Shown: in pieces, positions 26,071 to 36,281 of the stretch
Numbering within the stretch: the first letter of the stretch is position 1
How the letters are laid out: every line of letters starts with the position of its first letter
Source: Methanolobus vulcani
Lineage (GTDB): Archaea > Halobacteriota > Methanosarcinia > Methanosarcinales > Methanosarcinaceae
NCBI RefSeq assembly: GCF_900100715.1
Contig: NZ_FNCA01000002.1
Coordinates: 124,001-188,000 of the forward strand
Length of the DNA: 64,000 nt
Direction of reading: 5' to 3'
The notes under the pieces: generated by a model
Seen by the model: the letters and a program-made list of their open reading frames with translations, nothing else
What the model was told of the DNA's origin: nothing
Databases searched by the model: none
Position numbers and translations under genes: made by a program

Positions 26071-27510
26071 TCAGTTTTCTCTTCTCCACCTGACACCTTC
26101 CTTGCCATCCTCTATAATGATGCCTTTCTCTTTAAGTTCATCACGTATTGAATCAGCTTTTGCCCAGTCCTTTTCAGCACGTGCTTTATCCCTGAGTTCT
26201 ATCAGTTCATTGATCTTCTCATCTGATATTCCGTTGCTTAGTTCTTCTGAATTTGCCTTATCATCATCTTCAAAGATTCCAAGAACTTCGTTTATCTCCG
26301 AATAGAGATCCAGTACCTTTTCAAGAGAGGGCCTTCCGGGTTTTTCATTTGCGATTATGGAATTGATCTTGCGGCTGAAAACAAAAAGCTCGCCTATTGC
26401 TTTCCTGGTATTGAAGTCATCATCCATCGCATCAATAAAAGCAGACCTGCTTTCATCTATCAGTTCTGAAAGTCCACAGTCATTGTTATTATCCGGTGCT
26501 TCCGAAACAGAATGTTTTACGTTAGAGATTGTGTTCAATAATCTCTTTCTTGCTCTTCCTGCTTCCACAAGCGCATCCTCGCTAAAGTCAATAGTACTCC
26601 TGTAGTGAGTGTAGACTATGAAGAACCTGATAGTTCCGGGAGGAAATTTAGCAAGTACTTCTTTTATGGTAAAGAAGTTACCAAGGGACTTTGACATTTT
26701 TTCCTTATCAATAGTAAGAAAACCATTGTGTATCCAGTACTTACTGAAAGGATGAATTCCTGTACAGCTTTCGGACTGGTGTATCTCGGCTTCATGGTGC
26801 GGAAATATCAGGTCCATTCCTCCGCCGTGAATATCCAGTTGCTGTGAGCAATATTTCATGGACATGACAGAACATTCGATATGCCACCCCGGTCTACCTC
26901 TTCCCCATGGACTGTCCCAGCCCGGTTCATTGTCAGGAGAGCTTTTCCAGAGTACAAAATCAAGCTGATACCTTTTGTCGTCCTCTACATCGATCCGGCA
27001 CCCGGAACCTTCCATTAAACCTTCAACGGTCTGGTGACTAAGTATTCCTATTCTGTCCGCAGACCTTTCAAGGTCATAGTACACGTTTCCTTTTTGGGTT
27101 GCATAAGCAGCGCCATTTTTTATAAGTCGGGCAACGGTATCAATGATATCTTCTATATGTTCTGTAACTTTAGGACGTGTATCAGGTTCCATGACTCCAA
27201 GGGCCTTCATATCCTCTTCAAAAGATGCAGTGAACTTTCTCGAAAGTTCGAAGGCATCCTCTCCGCTTTCCTTTGCCCTGTCTATCACCTTATCATCAAC
27301 ATCAGTGATATTGGACACATAATTCACGTCATATCCCCGGTATATCAGGTAGCGTCTGATAACATCAAAAGAAACATAACTTCTGGCATGTCCCAGATGA
27401 CAGTGGTCGTAAACAGTGGGTCCGCACACGTACATATTTACTATCTTGCCATTTAAAGGGACAAAATCCTCATTTTCCCTTGTTAATGTATTGTAAACTC
27501 TGAGCACCAC
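26071..27510 (-). CDS. cysS: Cysteinyl-tRNA synthetase
   Basis: A class I synthetase of about 479 residues charging tRNA-Cys. The HIGH motif appears as HLGH (DHCHLGHARSYVSFD), the zinc Cys in MYVCGPTVYD, the KMSKS motif in KEKMSKSLGNFFTI, and GRPGWHIECSVMS in between. AGGTG, 6 nt upstream, favours the GTG start at 27508-27510; the frame continues upstream to another GTG at 27519. Many methanogens use the SepRS/SepCysS route instead; Methanosarcinaceae often carry both. A tRNA-Cys gene lies 22 bp upstream on the same strand. Confidence 0.95.
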   Translation of the reverse strand: MVLRVYNTLTRENEDFVPLNGKIVNMYVCGPTVYDHCHLGHARSYVSFDVIRRYLIYRGYDVNYVSNITDVDDKVIDRAKESGEDAFELSRKFTASFEEDMKALGVMEPDTRPKVTEHIEDIIDTVARLIKNGAAYATQKGNVYYDLERSADRIGILSHQTVEGLMEGSGCRIDVEDDKRYQLDFVLWKSSPDNEPGWDSPWGRGRPGWHIECSVMSMKYCSQQLDIHGGGMDLIFPHHEAEIHQSESCTGIHPFSKYWIHNGFLTIDKEKMSKSLGNFFTIKEVLAKFPPGTIRFFIVYTHYRSTIDFSEDALVEAGRARKRLLNTISNVKHSVSEAPDNNNDCGLSELIDESRSAFIDAMDDDFNTRKAIGELFVFSRKINSIIANEKPGRPSLEKVLDLYSEINEVLGIFEDDDKANSEELSNGISDEKINELIELRDKARAEKDWAKADSIRDELKEKGIIIEDGKEGVRWRREN

Positions 27511-27532
27511 AGTAAACACCTAATAAATAAAA

Positions 27533-27605
27533 TGCCGAGAGAGAGATTCGAACTCCCGGAAAACCGCTCTGCAGGCGGTCACATTAGCCACTCTGTCATC
27601 TCGGC
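27533..27605 (-). tRNA. tRNA-Cys (GCA), discriminator A73
   Basis: A 73-nt cloverleaf on the minus strand: acceptor GCCGAGA/TCTCGGC; a weak 3-bp D stem ACA/TGT; anticodon stem ACCGC/GCGGT with loop CTGCAGA (anticodon GCA); T arm GGGAG-TTCGAAT-CTCTC with one G-U pair. The base following the acceptor stem is A. CCA is not encoded. It sits immediately upstream of cysS with 22 bp between, so a joint transcript that is processed is likely. Confidence 0.93.
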
Positions 27606-27906
27606 AGGATGATATAAGATTTTAAAAATCCTATACAGCATACTCTATTAATCTATTTATGTGTTGGCATTATTCCCTATTATCTCTACTTTAGCGGTTG
27701 CATTTTTTATATACTTTGACCATGAAAATATTTATTTATTAATACATTCAATCTTTCTTTAATCGGGTAAGTGTAAAATGTTTTCTTATTTTTGTCTTCT
27801 CTCAGGGGATTAGGAATGAAACAGGTTTCTATAGTAAGAAGCTATGGACTTCATTCCGGTATCTTCGGCAGGAATTGAAAACAGAACTAAGGAGTGTTGA
27901 AGATAG
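27606..27906 (+). promoter_or_regulatory. Promoter region of the large sensor kinase and of the tRNA
   Basis: 301 bp with no gene assigned. TTTTATATA at 27705-27713 is a good TATA box facing the kinase, which would leave a leader of about 170 nt. A 20-codon ORF starts at ATG 27816 within that leader; I do not call it a gene. Confidence 0.4.
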
Positions 27907-30900
27907 ATGTCCGGAGAGTCCAAAAGGACTTCAGGTGCTCTGTCATTTATGGGACATGGGTACATAGCGTTAATGGGTGCTTTATTAGCTCTAGTTATGT
28001 TGATGGCTATTCTCTGGCAGGTTAGTCTCCTATATCAGGAGAATCTAATACTTAACAAGCAGGTAGAAGTCGACGCACAATTATTATCCAGTGGTAACAC
28101 TCTGGAAAATAACATCAACAATATTCTATCTCATCTTGACGGACTAGATGCCTTTGCCAGGGCAAATCCTACACAAGAGTCGATGGATACTCATTTTCAA
28201 GCATTTGCTTTTGGTTTATATTCCGGGTCATCGGTCATTAGATCTATCGAGGTGTATACCAATTTTTCAAAAGCCTATGTTTATCCTCTTGAAGGTAATG
28301 AAGTTGTAGCTAACCGATCTTTGGAAAATCTGATTAACGATGAACGACCCCAGATTCGCGCTGATGTAATAAAAGCAATTGAGAATCATGACGCAGTAAT
28401 AAGTGGTCCTTATGAAATGCAGCGTGGTGGTCTTGGTATTGTAGTCCGGCGGCCAGTCTATATCAACGGTTCCTTATGGGGTATTGTTTCAATGGTCATT
28501 GATGTACCACCGTTGCTTCAGGCATCAGGATTAATGACTGGGAATGAGAATATAGACATGGCCCTACGTGATGATTCGGGACATTTATTATTTGGATCAA
28601 CTGAAATATTTCAGATGGATCCTGAAATTTATCCTGTAGTTCTTTCAGATAGCACCTGGCAACTTGCCGCAGTCCCCAAAGGCGGATGGGAAAACTCTGT
28701 GGCCGACACTTTTCTGATATTTCAAAAAGGCGGCATCATCATTGTCATTCTCCTGACATTGATTGTTTATCTTCTGTTAAGTTATAGTGTTTCCCTTAAG
28801 AATGAAGTTGAGGTTCGCACAGCTTCCCTGAAGGAATCAGAAAAACGCTATCGTCAATTATTTGATAAGAATTCTGACTCGCTTTTCCTGATCGATGAAA
28901 ATTGTAAGATCCTGGATGCTAATAAGGTTGCAGAGGATCTTTATGGGTATGGCAGAAGTCAGTTGTTGAAAATGGATGCATTTGACCTGTCGCCGCTACA
29001 TCTTCAAAATACTAAATCTCCATTGAAGGAAATAACGGACGATGGTGCACAGTTCCAGTGGACTCATGTGCGCAGGAATGGAACTGAATTTCCGGTTGAC
29101 ATCAATGCCAATCCTATTGTTCTGGATGGTCAGAGATACATTCTTGCCAGTGTGAGAGACATAACTAACACTAAAAAAATAGAAAATGCCCTGATAGAAA
29201 GTGAAAGCAGGTATAGATTACTTACTGATACTGCAAGGGATTTCATAATAGTCCATGACCTTCAGGGCAGGATCCTATATGCAAATAAGGTTGCTGTTGA
29301 ATTAAGCGGTTATTCGGAAAAAGAACTTCTTTCAAGAAACGTAACTGAATTCGTATCTCCTGATGAACAGGAAAAAATGTACAAGCGCAAAGTTCACCGT
29401 GTTAAAAGTGACAGGGAAACCTACCTTTATGAAACGGTATTCATTGATAAAGATGGAAATGAGGTACCGGTCGAAGTAAGCTCTGTTCCTATGGAGGGTG
29501 AAAATGTCAAGCCCAGCATTCTCATTGTTGCCCGTGATATCACTGAACGCAAGATGACAGAGTCTGCACTCCTTAAATCCGAGGAAATGTTCGCCACGGT
29601 GTTCAATACCGTACCTGACAGCATTATGCTCACATCTTTTGATGGAAAAATCATCAGTGTGAATGACAGTTTCCTGAAAAACAAGGGATTCAGGATGGAT
29701 GAACTCCTCGGCTTTTCAATATTCGACCTTTCATTATGGCCTGATCCTGCAATATGTAAACAATACGTTAATCAGCTTACTTTCCATGGAATTGTTCGAA
29801 ATTTTGAGACTGAAATTCATACTAAACAGGGTGAGATACACTCTGTTATAATTTCAGGAGATATTATTTCTACTGATTCTGAAAAGTATATATTGACCGT
29901 ATTCAGGAATATCACTGAACTCAAAGATACAGAAAATGAACTAAAGAAAAGCAAATTCCTTTTGGACGAGGTCAGTGAAATAGCAAGTATTGGTGGCTGG
30001 AGCCTTGATATCTCTTCCGGTGAAGTTACATGGACCACAGAGGTATTTAAGATCCATGATATGGAACCCGGAAGCAGGATACATATAAACGAGGGGTTGG
30101 ATTATTATGCTCCCGGCTCCAGAGAGATTATCAACAAAGCTGTTCAGGACGCAGTAGAAAAAGCGCAGCCATATGATCTTGAACTTGAGCTGATAACTTC
30201 AAAAGGTCATCATAAATGGGTTCGTGCAAGCGGTCGCCCGTTTGTCGATGGCAATAAGGTCACAAAAATCATTGGCTCTTTCCAGGACATAACCGATCGT
30301 AAACTTGCGGAATTTGAGCTTATTATACAGGATCGTTTACTCAACGAAATGGGAGACATTGCAAAAATAGGAGGCTGGGAATTCGATCTTTTATCGGGTA
30401 AGTCGACATGGACCCGTGAAGTTGCAATAATTCATGATCTTGACCCCGATACAAGTGCAAATGTAGACCTTAGTTTGCAATATTATCCTCCTGGTTCACG
30501 TGAAACAATTTCTAAGGCTTTCCAGAATGCAGTTGAAAATGGAGAATCTTATGATCTTGAACTCGAATTTATTTCTGCAGATGGTATATACAAATGGGTG
30601 AGAACGGGTGGACAACCTGTTTTTGAAGATGGTAAGATCGTTAAAGTCGTTGGATTTTTACAGGACATCACTCATCTTAAAAAAGTGGAAGTTGAACTTC
30701 AGAAACAGAGGTCGCTCCTTGATGAAGTTGGCGATATTGCAAATATAGGTGGCTGGGAGTTTGATGTTGACACTGGAGAAGGTACGTGGACTTCCGAAGT
30801 TGCCAGAATTCATGGTTTAGAACCTGATGATCCTACAAACAAGGATATAGGGCTGAATTTCTTCGTATCGGAATCGAAAAAAAGAATTGAGGCTGCTATA

Positions 30901-33717
30901 AAGAATGCAATTGAAAAGGCACAGCCATATGACCTGGAACTTGAACTTATATCTGCAGACGGTGTGAATAAGTGGGTGCGTACTCTTGGTCGTCCGGTTT
31001 TGAAAGATGGTAAGGTTGTAAAGCTAACCGGATCTATGCAGGATATCACGGAAAGAAAACTGGCTGCTGACAGATTACGTGAGAGTGAGGTCCGGGTAAA
31101 AAAGAAGCTTGATGCCATTATGGAACCGGATGGGGATCTCGGAGAACTGGAACTTGCTGATATAGTTGACATCGAAGCCCTGCAAAAGTTAATGGATACA
31201 TTTTACCAGCTCACCAATATGGGGGGAATGGCTATACTTGATCTCAAGGGTAATGTTCTGGTAGCTATCGGTTGGCAGGACATATGTACAAAATTCCATC
31301 GGGTTCACTCTGAGACCTGCAAGCATTGCCTTGAAAGTGACCTTGAACTGACCCTGGGCGTAGAGCCAGGAACGTACAAGTTCTACAAATGCAAGAACAA
31401 CATGTGGGATATGGTAACTCCTATAATGCTGGGTGGTTTGCATCTGGGAAATCTGTATGTTGGCCAATTTTTCCTTGATGATGAAGAGATCCCCTATGAC
31501 ACATTCAGGCGTCAGGCAAAGGAATATGGTTTTGATGAAAAAGAATACTTAGAGGCACTTGATAGGGTTCCACGCTGGAGCAGGGAATCTGTGGATTCGC
31601 TGATGACCTATTATTCTCTTCTTACCAACCTGATATCTACATTAAGTTATAGTAATGTCAAGCTTGCAAGAACCCTGAACGAACGTGATGACCTGCTCAC
31701 ATCACTTCATGAAAGTGAAGAACGTTTCCGTGCTACATTTGAGCAGGCGGCAGTAGGTATGTGTCTGGCTAACATGAATGGTTTCTTGATCCAAACGAAT
31801 CAGCGTTTTTGTGATATTATTGGATATGATAATGAGGAACTTATCCAAATGAATTTTGTCGATGTTACCTATCAGGAAGATTTGGGTAAAGAATTATCTA
31901 TGGTAGAAGAGTTAGTTTCAGGAGAAAGGAACGATTATTCTATCGAAAAACGCTATGTTCGTAAAGATGGAAACGTAATATGGGTCAATGTCACCGTTGC
32001 AATTGTAAAGTCTTCTGATGGCAGACCACAGTATTTTATCGGTATGATCGAGGATATCGATTCCAAAAAACAGGCAGAAGCAGAGATCAAACTAAAAAGC
32101 AATGCTCTGGAAAATTCACTGAATGGTTTTGACATAGTTAGTTCAGAAGGTAAATTTGTTTACGCCAATAAAGCTTACCTTAAAATGTGGGGTTACGATG
32201 ATATAAGTGAGATATTGGGAACGTCTCCTATTGGTCATTGTAATGACCCTGGAGTTCCGGCAGAGATTATTAGCAATCTAAAGGAAAAAGGTGAATATGC
32301 CATTGAATTTACCGCTCTGCGTAAAGATGGTTCCACTTTTGAAGTCTTGATGTATGCTCAGCTTTTCGAAGATATTCAAGGCAATGAAATCTATATGGGC
32401 TCTTCTATCGATATTACTGATCGCAAAAAAGCAGAGGAAGAAATTCTTCGTTACAATGAACGCTTGAATATGCTCCATAATATAGATACTAAAATTATTT
32501 CGTCAGTATCTTCCAGGCAGGTTGCTGATGAAGTGCTAAATCACTTACGTAAACTGGTTCCATGTTCCATTGCAAGTTTAAGACTTGTCGATTCTGACAC
32601 AAATGAAAAGGTTGTCTTTGCAGTAGATTCTGAAAATGAATCCTGGTTAACTGTTGGAACACGTTCCTCTCTTGACAGTTTACCTGATCTTGATAAATTG
32701 AAAGCCGGACAATCAGTAATGATTACTGATTTGAATTCGTATAAGACTCCTGATTCTGAGCTGGCGAAGACATTTGCCGAAGAACAGATTCATTCGGGTT
32801 TTGTTGTTCCATTGATTATAGATGGGGAATTGATGGGCATTTTAAGTCTTGCATCAGATAAGCCTGATTTTTTTAATGAGGAATATCAGGAAATAGTAGA
32901 GGAGGTTGCCAACCAGCTTGCTATAGCTATACATCATTCACGTCTGAATGATCAGATACGTCAGCATGCTGATGAGCTAGAGCAACGCGTAGCTGAACGT
33001 ACATCTCAACTTCAGGTTGCCAATAAAGAACTCGAAGCTTTCACTTATTCCGTATCTCACGACTTGCGTGCTCCTTTAAGAGCCATAGACGGTTTCTCAA
33101 GGATCATAACAGAGGACTATGAGGAGCTTTTTGACGATGAAGGAAAACGTCTTTTCAATGTGATAAGAACTAATACGCGGAAAATGGACAAGCTTATCAC
33201 AGACCTTCTGGGACTTTCCAGGATTGGTAGAAATGAGATGAATTGCACTTTTGTAAACATGAAAACTATGGTAAATTCAGTTTACAGTGATTTGATGGTC
33301 AATGGAAACAATAATGATATCCAGTTCAATGTTTCTGATCTCCCGGATAGCTATGCAGATACATCTCTTACGAAGCAAATATGGGTCAACCTTCTTTCCA
33401 ATGCCATCAAATATAGTTCAACCCGGGAAAAAGGTGTCGTTGAAGTAGGAGCTTATAATGAAAACGGAATGAATGTTTACTACGTAAAGGACAATGGTGT
33501 GGGCTTTGATCCTAAATATTCTCATAAGCTCTTTGGAATATTCCAGCGTCTGCATAGTGAGAAGGAATTTCCGGGAACAGGTGTTGGACTTGCCATTGTA
33601 CAGCGTATAGCAAGAAGACATGGTGGCGATGCCTGGGCGAAGGGAGAACTTGACAAAGGAGCTACATTTTACTTTTCATTACCTGTAAAAGATGGAGATG
33701 ATGTGTGTGGAGAATGA
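27907..33717 (+). CDS. Large membrane sensor histidine kinase (CHASE, multiple PAS, PocR, GAF)
   Basis: 1936 residues. Order: TM helix about 18-40; extracellular CHASE-like domain to about 265 (RGGLGIVVRRPVYINGSLWG); TM helix about 275-300; three PAS domains starting near 311, 432 and 558; three near-identical PAS units (IGGW...) near 686, 810 and 937; a PocR ligand-binding domain about 1081-1250 (ETCKHCLESDLEL); PAS near 1269 and 1396; GAF about 1521-1680; HisKA with phospho-acceptor His about 1718 (YSVSHDLRAPLRAIDGFS); HATPase to the end. It probably integrates an external ligand and cytosolic redox or small-molecule signals. Overlapping and adjacent receiver genes are the likely partners. 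Confidence 0.92.
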   Translation: MSGESKRTSGALSFMGHGYIALMGALLALVMLMAILWQVSLLYQENLILNKQVEVDAQLLSSGNTLENNINNILSHLDGLDAFARANPTQESMDTHFQAFAFGLYSGSSVIRSIEVYTNFSKAYVYPLEGNEVVANRSLENLINDERPQIRADVIKAIENHDAVISGPYEMQRGGLGIVVRRPVYINGSLWGIVSMVIDVPPLLQASGLMTGNENIDMALRDDSGHLLFGSTEIFQMDPEIYPVVLSDSTWQLAAVPKGGWENSVADTFLIFQKGGIIIVILLTLIVYLLLSYSVSLKNEVEVRTASLKESEKRYRQLFDKNSDSLFLIDENCKILDANKVAEDLYGYGRSQLLKMDAFDLSPLHLQNTKSPLKEITDDGAQFQWTHVRRNGTEFPVDINANPIVLDGQRYILASVRDITNTKKIENALIESESRYRLLTDTARDFIIVHDLQGRILYANKVAVELSGYSEKELLSRNVTEFVSPDEQEKMYKRKVHRVKSDRETYLYETVFIDKDGNEVPVEVSSVPMEGENVKPSILIVARDITERKMTESALLKSEEMFATVFNTVPDSIMLTSFDGKIISVNDSFLKNKGFRMDELLGFSIFDLSLWPDPAICKQYVNQLTFHGIVRNFETEIHTKQGEIHSVIISGDIISTDSEKYILTVFRNITELKDTENELKKSKFLLDEVSEIASIGGWSLDISSGEVTWTTEVFKIHDMEPGSRIHINEGLDYYAPGSREIINKAVQDAVEKAQPYDLELELITSKGHHKWVRASGRPFVDGNKVTKIIGSFQDITDRKLAEFELIIQDRLLNEMGDIAKIGGWEFDLLSGKSTWTREVAIIHDLDPDTSANVDLSLQYYPPGSRETISKAFQNAVENGESYDLELEFISADGIYKWVRTGGQPVFEDGKIVKVVGFLQDITHLKKVEVELQKQRSLLDEVGDIANIGGWEFDVDTGEGTWTSEVARIHGLEPDDPTNKDIGLNFFVSESKKRIEAAIKNAIEKAQPYDLELELISADGVNKWVRTLGRPVLKDGKVVKLTGSMQDITERKLAADRLRESEVRVKKKLDAIMEPDGDLGELELADIVDIEALQKLMDTFYQLTNMGGMAILDLKGNVLVAIGWQDICTKFHRVHSETCKHCLESDLELTLGVEPGTYKFYKCKNNMWDMVTPIMLGGLHLGNLYVGQFFLDDEEIPYDTFRRQAKEYGFDEKEYLEALDRVPRWSRESVDSLMTYYSLLTNLISTLSYSNVKLARTLNERDDLLTSLHESEERFRATFEQAAVGMCLANMNGFLIQTNQRFCDIIGYDNEELIQMNFVDVTYQEDLGKELSMVEELVSGERNDYSIEKRYVRKDGNVIWVNVTVAIVKSSDGRPQYFIGMIEDIDSKKQAEAEIKLKSNALENSLNGFDIVSSEGKFVYANKAYLKMWGYDDISEILGTSPIGHCNDPGVPAEIISNLKEKGEYAIEFTALRKDGSTFEVLMYAQLFEDIQGNEIYMGSSIDITDRKKAEEEILRYNERLNMLHNIDTKIISSVSSRQVADEVLNHLRKLVPCSIASLRLVDSDTNEKVVFAVDSENESWLTVGTRSSLDSLPDLDKLKAGQSVMITDLNSYKTPDSELAKTFAEEQIHSGFVVPLIIDGELMGILSLASDKPDFFNEEYQEIVEEVANQLAIAIHHSRLNDQIRQHADELEQRVAERTSQLQVANKELEAFTYSVSHDLRAPLRAIDGFSRIITEDYEELFDDEGKRLFNVIRTNTRKMDKLITDLLGLSRIGRNEMNCTFVNMKTMVNSVYSDLMVNGNNNDIQFNVSDLPDSYADTSLTKQIWVNLLSNAIKYSSTREKGVVEVGAYNENGMNVYYVKDNGVGFDPKYSHKLFGIFQRLHSEKEFPGTGVGLAIVQRIARRHGGDAWAKGELDKGATFYFSLPVKDGDDVCGE

Positions 33718-34156
33718 AGTGGAAATCATACTTGTAGAGGATAATCCTAATGATATGGAATTAGCTCTCAGGGCATTGAAGAAGAACAACATTAGTAATA
33801 ATATCGTTGTTCTTGGTGATGGTGAACAGGCTCTTGATTATCTTTATGGCAGAGATGAATTTGCAGATACTGATCAATCTGTGAATCCCCGTCTGATCTT
33901 ACTTGACCTGAAACTTCCAAAGATGGATGGTCTTGAAGTTCTGAAAGTAATAAAGAGCGATCCTGAGAAAAAAATGATTCCGGTTGTGATGCTCACCTCA
34001 TCAAAAGAAGAATCTGATGTTGTTGAAAGCTATCGTCTGGGGGTTAACAGCTATATTGTAAAACCGGTGGATTTTGATAATTTCGTGGAAGCAATACGTA
34101 ATATTGGTTTCTACTGGTTGTTGATGAATGAATGTGCAAACTGTAAGAAGGAGTAA
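33701..34156 (+). CDS. Stand-alone response regulator receiver
   Basis: About 151 residues: one receiver domain with acidic pocket (LVEDNPND), phospho-Asp (LILLDLKLPKMDG), Thr/Ser (MLTSS) and Lys (VKPVDF). It has no output domain; Rcp1/CheY-like. It overlaps the kinase gene by about 17 bp, so translation is coupled. Several starts are possible (ATG 33692, 33701, GTG 33707); GGAG at 33694 favours one of the later two. It probably shuttles phosphate from the large kinase. Confidence 0.9.
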   Translation: MCVENEVEIILVEDNPNDMELALRALKKNNISNNIVVLGDGEQALDYLYGRDEFADTDQSVNPRLILLDLKLPKMDGLEVLKVIKSDPEKKMIPVVMLTSSKEESDVVESYRLGVNSYIVKPVDFDNFVEAIRNIGFYWLLMNECANCKKE

Positions 34157-34157
34157 T

Positions 34158-35702
34158 ATGGAAATAGATCCCGGTTTGCGAATATTGTTTGTAGAGGATG
34201 TTCCATCTGATACGGAACTGGCAGAAAGGATACTGCGAAAGGACGGTTTAGTCTTCAGCTCGATCAGGGTAGAGACTGCCGATGAGTTCCTGAAGCAGCT
34301 AGACGAATTCAGGCCGGATATAATTATTTCTGATTATAGTCTTCCTGTTTTTGATGGAATGCATGCGCTCAAGTTGCTTCTGGATTATGATAAAAACATT
34401 CCTTTCATAGTTTTTACAGGTTCTCTGAATGAGGAAACAGCAGTAAAATGTATGAAAGAAGGTGCAACGGATTATGTTCTCAAGGATCGCATTAAAAGAT
34501 TGCCTTTCTCAGTAAGGGAGGCCCTTGATAAAAAAGAAGCCTTATTTGCAAAAGAGATAGCGGAAGATTCTCTCATGAAAAGTGAGGATCGATTAAAACT
34601 TGCTATGGAAGTGTCAGGCCAGGGTTTCTGGGACTGGGATATGGATACGGACAAAGTATATTTCAGTCCGGGGTGGTATTCCATGCTTGGATACAGTCCG
34701 GGAGATCTGCCAGAAACTTTCGATGCGTGGAAATCCATCTTACATCCGGATGATCGTGATCTTGTTATTTCCAGATTACTTGATAATCTGAGGAACAGGG
34801 AAATATTCCAGATGGATTTCAGGATGTGTTCAAGTGACGGGACATGGGTATGGATCACAGGTCATGGAAAGCCGTTCGATATAGATAAGAACAATGTTCC
34901 TCACAGGTCTATAGGTACCTGTATTGATATAACTGACAGAAAACTTGCCGAAGAACAGATGTTAAGGGCAAGAATTGCTGCTGAAGAGGCTAACCAGTAT
35001 AAAAATGAATTGCTGGCAAATATCACCCATGAACTTAAAACTCCTCTAAGTTCAGTGATAGGTTTTTCTGACGTCTTGCTGGAAGGAATGCCAGGTCGCT
35101 TGAATGATGCACAGCAGGAATATATTTCTATAATCAATAAGAGTGGGAGCCGATTACTAGAGCTGGTCAACAGAATGCTGGATCTGTCTATGATAGAATC
35201 AGGACGGATGGATCTGAGCTATGAAAGTTTCAGTCCTGAATATGTTCTGTCTATCGTTCTTAAAAGGACAAGTTCAATGGCAGCCAAAAAGAACATTTGC
35301 GTAAATTCTATGGTTGAGCCGGGTCTTGAAGAGATCACAGCTGATGCTGATAAGGTAACAGAGATGCTTTACAATATCGTGGAAAATTCTTTGAAATTCA
35401 CTCCCGAAGGTGGCAAGATCTCAATATCTGTAAAGGAAAACGATGGAAACGTCTACTTTGAAGTTTCAGATACGGGAATCGGAATTCATAAAAAGGATAT
35501 GGAAAGGATATTCGAGCCTTTTGTACAGTTAGACGGTTCTGTAAGTCGTAAACATGGTGGTGTAGGTCTTGGTCTGATGCTTGTAAGGGAATACGCAAAA
35601 ATGCATAATGGAGAGGTAATAGTGGAAAGCGAGTGTGGTAAAGGCAGTAAATTCACACTTAAACTACCAAGAGCTCCCGAAAACCTGAAACTCAATGTGT
35701 AA
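34158..35702 (+). CDS. Receiver-PAS-histidine kinase protein
   Basis: About 514 residues. An N-terminal receiver has phospho-Asp in IIISDYSLPVFDG. A PAS_3-type domain follows (GQGFWDWDMDTDKVYFSPGW, ILHPDDRDLV), then HisKA (LLANITHELKTPLSSVIGFS, phospho-His) and HATPase (NIVENSLKFTPEGGK; VSDTGIGI; GVGLGLMLV). No membrane helix. The ATG at 34158 is preceded by AAGGAG, 1 bp after the receiver stop. The three genes form a phosphorelay without any DNA-binding output encoded here. Confidence 0.92.
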   Translation: MEIDPGLRILFVEDVPSDTELAERILRKDGLVFSSIRVETADEFLKQLDEFRPDIIISDYSLPVFDGMHALKLLLDYDKNIPFIVFTGSLNEETAVKCMKEGATDYVLKDRIKRLPFSVREALDKKEALFAKEIAEDSLMKSEDRLKLAMEVSGQGFWDWDMDTDKVYFSPGWYSMLGYSPGDLPETFDAWKSILHPDDRDLVISRLLDNLRNREIFQMDFRMCSSDGTWVWITGHGKPFDIDKNNVPHRSIGTCIDITDRKLAEEQMLRARIAAEEANQYKNELLANITHELKTPLSSVIGFSDVLLEGMPGRLNDAQQEYISIINKSGSRLLELVNRMLDLSMIESGRMDLSYESFSPEYVLSIVLKRTSSMAAKKNICVNSMVEPGLEEITADADKVTEMLYNIVENSLKFTPEGGKISISVKENDGNVYFEVSDTGIGIHKKDMERIFEPFVQLDGSVSRKHGGVGLGLMLVREYAKMHNGEVIVESECGKGSKFTLKLPRAPENLKLNV

Positions 35703-35729
35703 AAATTTCCTGATGAGAACTATTTCATT

Positions 35730-36281
35730 TCAGTCAAATAAGTAATCACACCAGTCCGCAGATCCCGGCCTGAATTCTTCTTCAAGTTCCTCTGTATCAC
35801 CATTTCTGAGTCCCCCGATGATCTGCCTTATATTCTTCAAAGTTTTTTCCGCACTTTCCTCGGTAGTGTTAATTTCAAAAACTTTCTCACACCACTCCAC
35901 AGCCTCTGCAAGGATTATATCAAGAGCCTCAGCTTCGAGGTTCTCTTTTACTTTCTCTTCGGAATAATTCCTTTTTTCAAGTCTTCCTTTTAGTACTGCA
36001 GGGTCTGTCCTCAGTACAATAACAATATCGGCTATATGGTGAGAAAGATGGCTGTCAACGATGGTTGCAGTATATGATCTGTCCTGGAGCTCCAGAACCC
36101 TGTCATAAACCTGGTCCATATCAGCCACAACACAGTCCCTTTCGGTATCTATTTCTGAGTAGAGCTTCTCTTCTTTGATCAACTCATTGAGGTGTATCAC
36201 CTGATAGTAAGGATCCTCCTCAAGCAATCTTGTCACTGATGTCTTTCCAGTTCCTGGTGTTCCTGTGATACCGATAAGCAT
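35730..36281 (-). CDS. Adenylate kinase AK6/Fap7 family
   Basis: A 183-residue P-loop protein with Walker A GTPGTGKTSVTRLL. AK6/hCINAP/Fap7 proteins act in small-ribosomal-subunit maturation and have adenylate kinase/ATPase activity. The motif VDSHLSHHIADIVIVLRTDP and the C-terminal WCDYLFD fit the family. It is convergent with the kinase cluster and monocistronic. Confidence 0.88.
   Translation of the reverse strand: MLIGITGTPGTGKTSVTRLLEEDPYYQVIHLNELIKEEKLYSEIDTERDCVVADMDQVYDRVLELQDRSYTATIVDSHLSHHIADIVIVLRTDPAVLKGRLEKRNYSEEKVKENLEAEALDIILAEAVEWCEKVFEINTTEESAEKTLKNIRQIIGGLRNGDTEELEEEFRPGSADWCDYLFD

Noticed and set aside
27816-27878. 20-codon ORF in the leader of the sensor kinase
   Set aside because: Only a weak purine-rich site upstream and no conserved features; could be chance in a 170-nt leader.
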